Shown: piece after piece, positions 61,516 to 64,000 of the stretch
Layout of the letters: every line of letters begins with the position of its first letter
Position numbering within the stretch: the first letter of the stretch is position 1
From: Martelella sp. HB161492
GTDB taxonomy: Bacteria > Pseudomonadota > Alphaproteobacteria > Rhizobiales > Rhizobiaceae
Length of the DNA stretch: 64,000 bases
Assembly: GCF_013184775.1 (NCBI RefSeq)
Contig: NZ_JAATVV010000001.1
Coordinates: 310,001 to 374,000 of the forward strand
Direction of reading: 5' to 3'
Notes under the pieces: generated by a model
What the model was told of the DNA's origin: nothing
What the model saw: only the letters and a program-made list of their open reading frames with translations
Database searches by the model: none
Position numbers and translations under genes: made by a program

Positions 61516-62502
61516 ATGACCGCTTATTTCAAACTGACCGCACTCGCCGCCGCAGGCATTGCCGCAGGGCTTATGGCTTCAAGCGCGCTTGCTGCAGACT
61601 ATACACTGAACGTCAACACGGCGCTTGCCACCTCGGACCCGCTCTACAAGGGGCTTGAGGCCTTCCAGGACAATGTCGCCAAGGCATCGGACGGCAAGCT
61701 CGAAGTACGCCTGTTCCCGAATTCGCAGCTCGGCCCCGATGAGGACGTGCTGGAACAGGCCCGCGCCGGCGCGCCGGTCGCTGTGGTTGTCGATGGCGGA
61801 CGCCTTGCCGTCTTCGAAAATGAATTCGGCGTGCTCGGCGCGCCGTTCCTGGCATCGGGCTATGACGGTATCCGCAAAGTGGTCATGTCCGACCAGTTCA
61901 ATGGCTGGGCCAAGAAACTGCATGACAATTCGGGCCTGCAGGTGCTCTCCTTCAACTGGTGGCAGGGTGAACGCCATCTGCTGACGGAAAAGGAAGTCAC
62001 CGTTCCCGCAGATCTGAAGGGCATCCGCATGCGCACGCCGGGCGCGCCGGTCTGGACCGAGACCATCGCTGCCATGGGGGCAACCCCGACGCCGCTGCCC
62101 TGGGGCGAAGTCTATTCAGCCCTGTCATCGAATGTCATCGATGGTGCCGAAGCCCAGCTTCCCGCCGTGGTTGGCGCCAAGCTGGATGAGGTCATCAAGG
62201 TCGTCACCAAGACAGGTCATATCAACCTGATCACCGGCCTGATCACCTCGGCCGGATGGTTCGACAGTCTGCCGCCGGATCTCCAGACCGTGCTGACCGA
62301 TGAGGCCGTCAAGGCGGGCGATATTGCCTCTTACGGCACCCAGGATGCGCTGGCCGGCATCGAGAAACAGCTGATTTCCGAAGGCGTTGAAGTCAACGAG
62401 ATCGATGTGACACCGTTCAAGGAGGCCACTGCCGGCGTTTATGACAAGCTCGGCTATGGCGAACTGCGCGGCCAGCTGCAGGCGATTGCCGCAGGCCAGT
62501 AA
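61516..62502 (+). CDS. TRAP transporter substrate-binding protein DctP type
   Basis: A 328-residue periplasmic protein of the TRAP DctP family. The signal peptide is MTAYFKLTALAAAGIAAGLMASSALAADYTL. The binding signature is present: LFPNSQLGPDEDVLEQARAGAP, DLKGIRMRTPGAPVWTETIAAMGATPTPLPWGEVYSALSSNVIDGAEAQLPAV, with the conserved Arg in RMRTP that pairs with a substrate carboxylate. It lies 36 bp after the GntR gene. With uxuA opposite, glucuronate or a related aldonate/uronate is the likely ligand. Confidence 0.92.
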   Translation: MTAYFKLTALAAAGIAAGLMASSALAADYTLNVNTALATSDPLYKGLEAFQDNVAKASDGKLEVRLFPNSQLGPDEDVLEQARAGAPVAVVVDGGRLAVFENEFGVLGAPFLASGYDGIRKVVMSDQFNGWAKKLHDNSGLQVLSFNWWQGERHLLTEKEVTVPADLKGIRMRTPGAPVWTETIAAMGATPTPLPWGEVYSALSSNVIDGAEAQLPAVVGAKLDEVIKVVTKTGHINLITGLITSAGWFDSLPPDLQTVLTDEAVKAGDIASYGTQDALAGIEKQLISEGVEVNEIDVTPFKEATAGVYDKLGYGELRGQLQAIAAGQ

Positions 62503-62529
62503 GCACGCCGACGGAATGCCCTGAAACAG

Positions 62530-62568
62530 AAGGCCGCGCCCTGAGCCTTTCAGCGCGCGCGGCCTTTT
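62530..62568 (+). terminator. Attenuating hairpin between TRAP binding protein and permease
   Basis: AAGGCCGCGC (62530-62539) pairs with GCGCGGCCTT (62557-62566), then TTcc follows. It sits 27 bp after the binding-protein stop and 13 bp before the small permease gene, suggesting partial termination to favour binding protein. Confidence 0.72.
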
Positions 62569-62580
62569 CCCTGTCACGTC

Positions 62581-63120
62581 ATGGGGGCTTTCATGCCTGG
62601 ATTTCTCGCACGTATCGAATTTGCCGTCGGCGCAATTCTGCTGGGTGTCATCACCATACTGGTGTTTGTCGCCGCCTTGATGCGCTTTTTCGGCCATCCG
62701 CTGATCTGGTCGGTCGACCTGGCGCAGCTGCTCTTCATCTGGCTCTGCTTTTTGGGCGCCGCCCGCGCCATGCGCGAGCGCGCCCATCTCGGCGTTGATT
62801 ATCTCGCCCGCAAGCTTTCCCACCGTAACCGGCTGATCCTGGAAACACTGCTGACGGCACTGTTCATCGGCTTCTTGATGCTTCTGGCGGTGGAAGGCTA
62901 CAAGCTCACCATGCTCAATCGCGAGCGCCAGTTCGGCGATAGCGGCCTTTCCTATGCCTATGTGACGATAGCGGTTCCCGTCGGCTGTGCCATGCTGTCA
63001 CTGTCCATGCTCGGCAATCTCTACCAGTCATGGAAGCATCTGAAGGAAAAGCGTTATCTCGTCTTCTCACGTACCAGCACGGCCGACACGCTTGAAGCGG
63101 CGGCTCAGAGTGAGGTCTAA
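62581..63120 (+). CDS. TRAP transporter small permease (DctQ type)
   Basis: A 179-residue membrane protein with four predicted helices, the DctQ fold. The WSVDLAQLLFIWLCFLGAARAMRERAHLGVDYL block is characteristic. ATG is taken at 62581, but the ATG at 62593, with GGGGG before it, is equally likely. It lies 3 bp before the large permease gene. DctQ forms the complex with DctM that accepts substrate from the binding protein. Confidence 0.9.
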   Translation: MGAFMPGFLARIEFAVGAILLGVITILVFVAALMRFFGHPLIWSVDLAQLLFIWLCFLGAARAMRERAHLGVDYLARKLSHRNRLILETLLTALFIGFLMLLAVEGYKLTMLNRERQFGDSGLSYAYVTIAVPVGCAMLSLSMLGNLYQSWKHLKEKRYLVFSRTSTADTLEAAAQSEV

Positions 63121-63123
63121 GCC

Positions 63124-64000
63124 ATGGGTCTGATCGGCATCGTCTTTTTCGCCCTCATGGTTCTGGGCGCTCCGATCGCCTTTGCGATCGGCATTTCCGG
63201 TTTTGTTTTCTTTCTCACCTCCGATGTCATGCCGGTCTCGATCGGCGTGCAGAAGATTGCCACCGTGTCGCAGAGCTTTCCGCTGCTGGCAGTGCCCTTC
63301 TTCGTGCTGGCCGGGCATCTGATGAATGAAAGCGACATCACCGACCGGCTGTTCAAATTCTCCAAGGTCGCCGTCGGCTGGATGGCCGGTGGCCTGGCGC
63401 AGGTGGCCATCATCCTGTCAACGCTGATGGGCGGCGTCTCCGGCTCGGCCGTGGCGGATGCGGCCATGGAAGCCCGCGTGCTCGGGCCGCAGATGATCGA
63501 AAATGGCTATTCCAAGGGCTATTCGTCGGCCGTCATCGCATTGTCCTCGCTGATCACCGCGACCATTCCGCCCTCGATCGGCCTGATCCTTTACGGCTAT
63601 GTCGGGCAGGTCTCGATCGGACGGCTGTTCATGGCCGGCATCATTCCCGGCCTGTTGATGATGGTCTTCCTCATGGTGACCGCCTGGCTCGTGGCCCGCA
63701 AACGCGGCTATGTGATGCAGGACATGGAAAAGCCGACGGCCCGCGCCTTCGGCAAGGCCGCCTGGGATGCAAAATGGGCCCTTTTGTTCCCGGTTCTTCT
63801 GATCGGCTCGATCCGTGGCGGACTGTTTACCCCGTCCGAAGTCGGCGCCTTTGCGGTGGTCTACGCCATCGCCGTCGGACGTTTTGCCCATGGCGTGATG
63901 AGCTTTGAGGCGATCAAGCGCGCCTTCGGTCACGCCATGTCCGATATCGGCCTGATCATGCTGATTATCCTGATGTCCGGCATGATCGGATTTGCCATCA
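63124..64000 (+). CDS. TRAP transporter large permease (DctM type), cut by window end
   Basis: The frame runs from ATG 63124 to the end of the window without a stop (292 codons visible of an expected ~430). The start MGLIGIVFFALMVLGAPIAFAIGISGFVFFL and the blocks PFFVLAGHLMNESDITDRLFKFSKVAVGWMAGGLAQVAIILSTLMGGVSGSAVADAAM and SALSSLITATIPPSIGLILYG-like sequence are DctM signatures. It is the sodium-coupled transport channel of the TRAP system, following dctQ by 3 bp. Confidence 0.93.
   Translation, partial: MGLIGIVFFALMVLGAPIAFAIGISGFVFFLTSDVMPVSIGVQKIATVSQSFPLLAVPFFVLAGHLMNESDITDRLFKFSKVAVGWMAGGLAQVAIILSTLMGGVSGSAVADAAMEARVLGPQMIENGYSKGYSSAVIALSSLITATIPPSIGLILYGYVGQVSIGRLFMAGIIPGLLMMVFLMVTAWLVARKRGYVMQDMEKPTARAFGKAAWDAKWALLFPVLLIGSIRGGLFTPSEVGAFAVVYAIAVGRFAHGVMSFEAIKRAFGHAMSDIGLIMLIILMSGMIGFAI

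Overview
The window looks like chromosomal DNA of a GC-rich alphaproteobacterium of the Rhizobiaceae/Hyphomicrobiales. The evidence is gene order and control elements typical of rhizobia: murA-DUF2948-hisD-UPF0262-infA-maf-yacG, irr opposite fabA-fabB-fabI, a SAM-II riboswitch before metA, an imuA-imuB-dnaE2 mutasome operon, an Omp2b-type porin, and many ABC/TRAP uptake systems. No species is claimed. I see no insertion sequence, phage or CRISPR array. The one protein-coding gene that looks foreign is the 621-residue orphan at 38411-40276.

Layout. 1-3600: the end of a SulP permease, a tandem UspA protein, and a LysR regulator opposite an MFS exporter. 3650-4050: a candidate terminated small RNA and tRNA-Thr(GGT), both on the minus strand. 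4190-9610: a housekeeping run (small basic protein, murA, DUF2948, hisD, UPF0262, infA, maf, yacG). 10000-12700: an orphan membrane-anchored protein, a TadD-like TPR lipoprotein and an NlpC/P60 hydrolase. 12800-15711: adhE behind a textbook class II FNR/FixK promoter. 15860-18707: copZ-copA behind a MerR-type (CueR/HmrR) promoter. 18810-22970: LysE exporter, Nudix hydrolase, riboswitch-metA, galM, ydcF. 22980-26366: irr with an iron-responsive operator, then fabA, fabB and fabI. 26563-30299: a KdgT permease, a porin and a MerR/carboxymuconolactone-decarboxylase pair.

30287-38108 is a divergent guanidino/amino-acid module. A tight minus-strand operon (DDAH-like hydrolase, TetR, AruH-like transaminase, AruI-like decarboxylase) faces a polar amino acid ABC transporter, with a long inverted repeat between them. 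38411-41407 holds the orphan effector-like protein and a membrane AraC regulator. 41449-47997 is DNA damage tolerance and repair (imuA, imuB, dnaE2, ada). 48005-51013 is an FMN-riboswitch operon (ribD-ribBA-ribH) without ribE.

51124-59133 is a seven-gene operon: CUT1-type sugar ABC transporter, a double-domain glycerophosphodiester phosphodiesterase, a LacI regulator and an inositol-monophosphatase-like enzyme. It sits behind two LacI-type operators, and its enzyme set recalls the agrocinopine (acc) logic of uptake, phosphodiester cleavage and dephosphorylation. 59427 to the end is a uronate-type locus: mannonate dehydratase opposite a GntR regulator and a TRAP transporter cut by the window edge.
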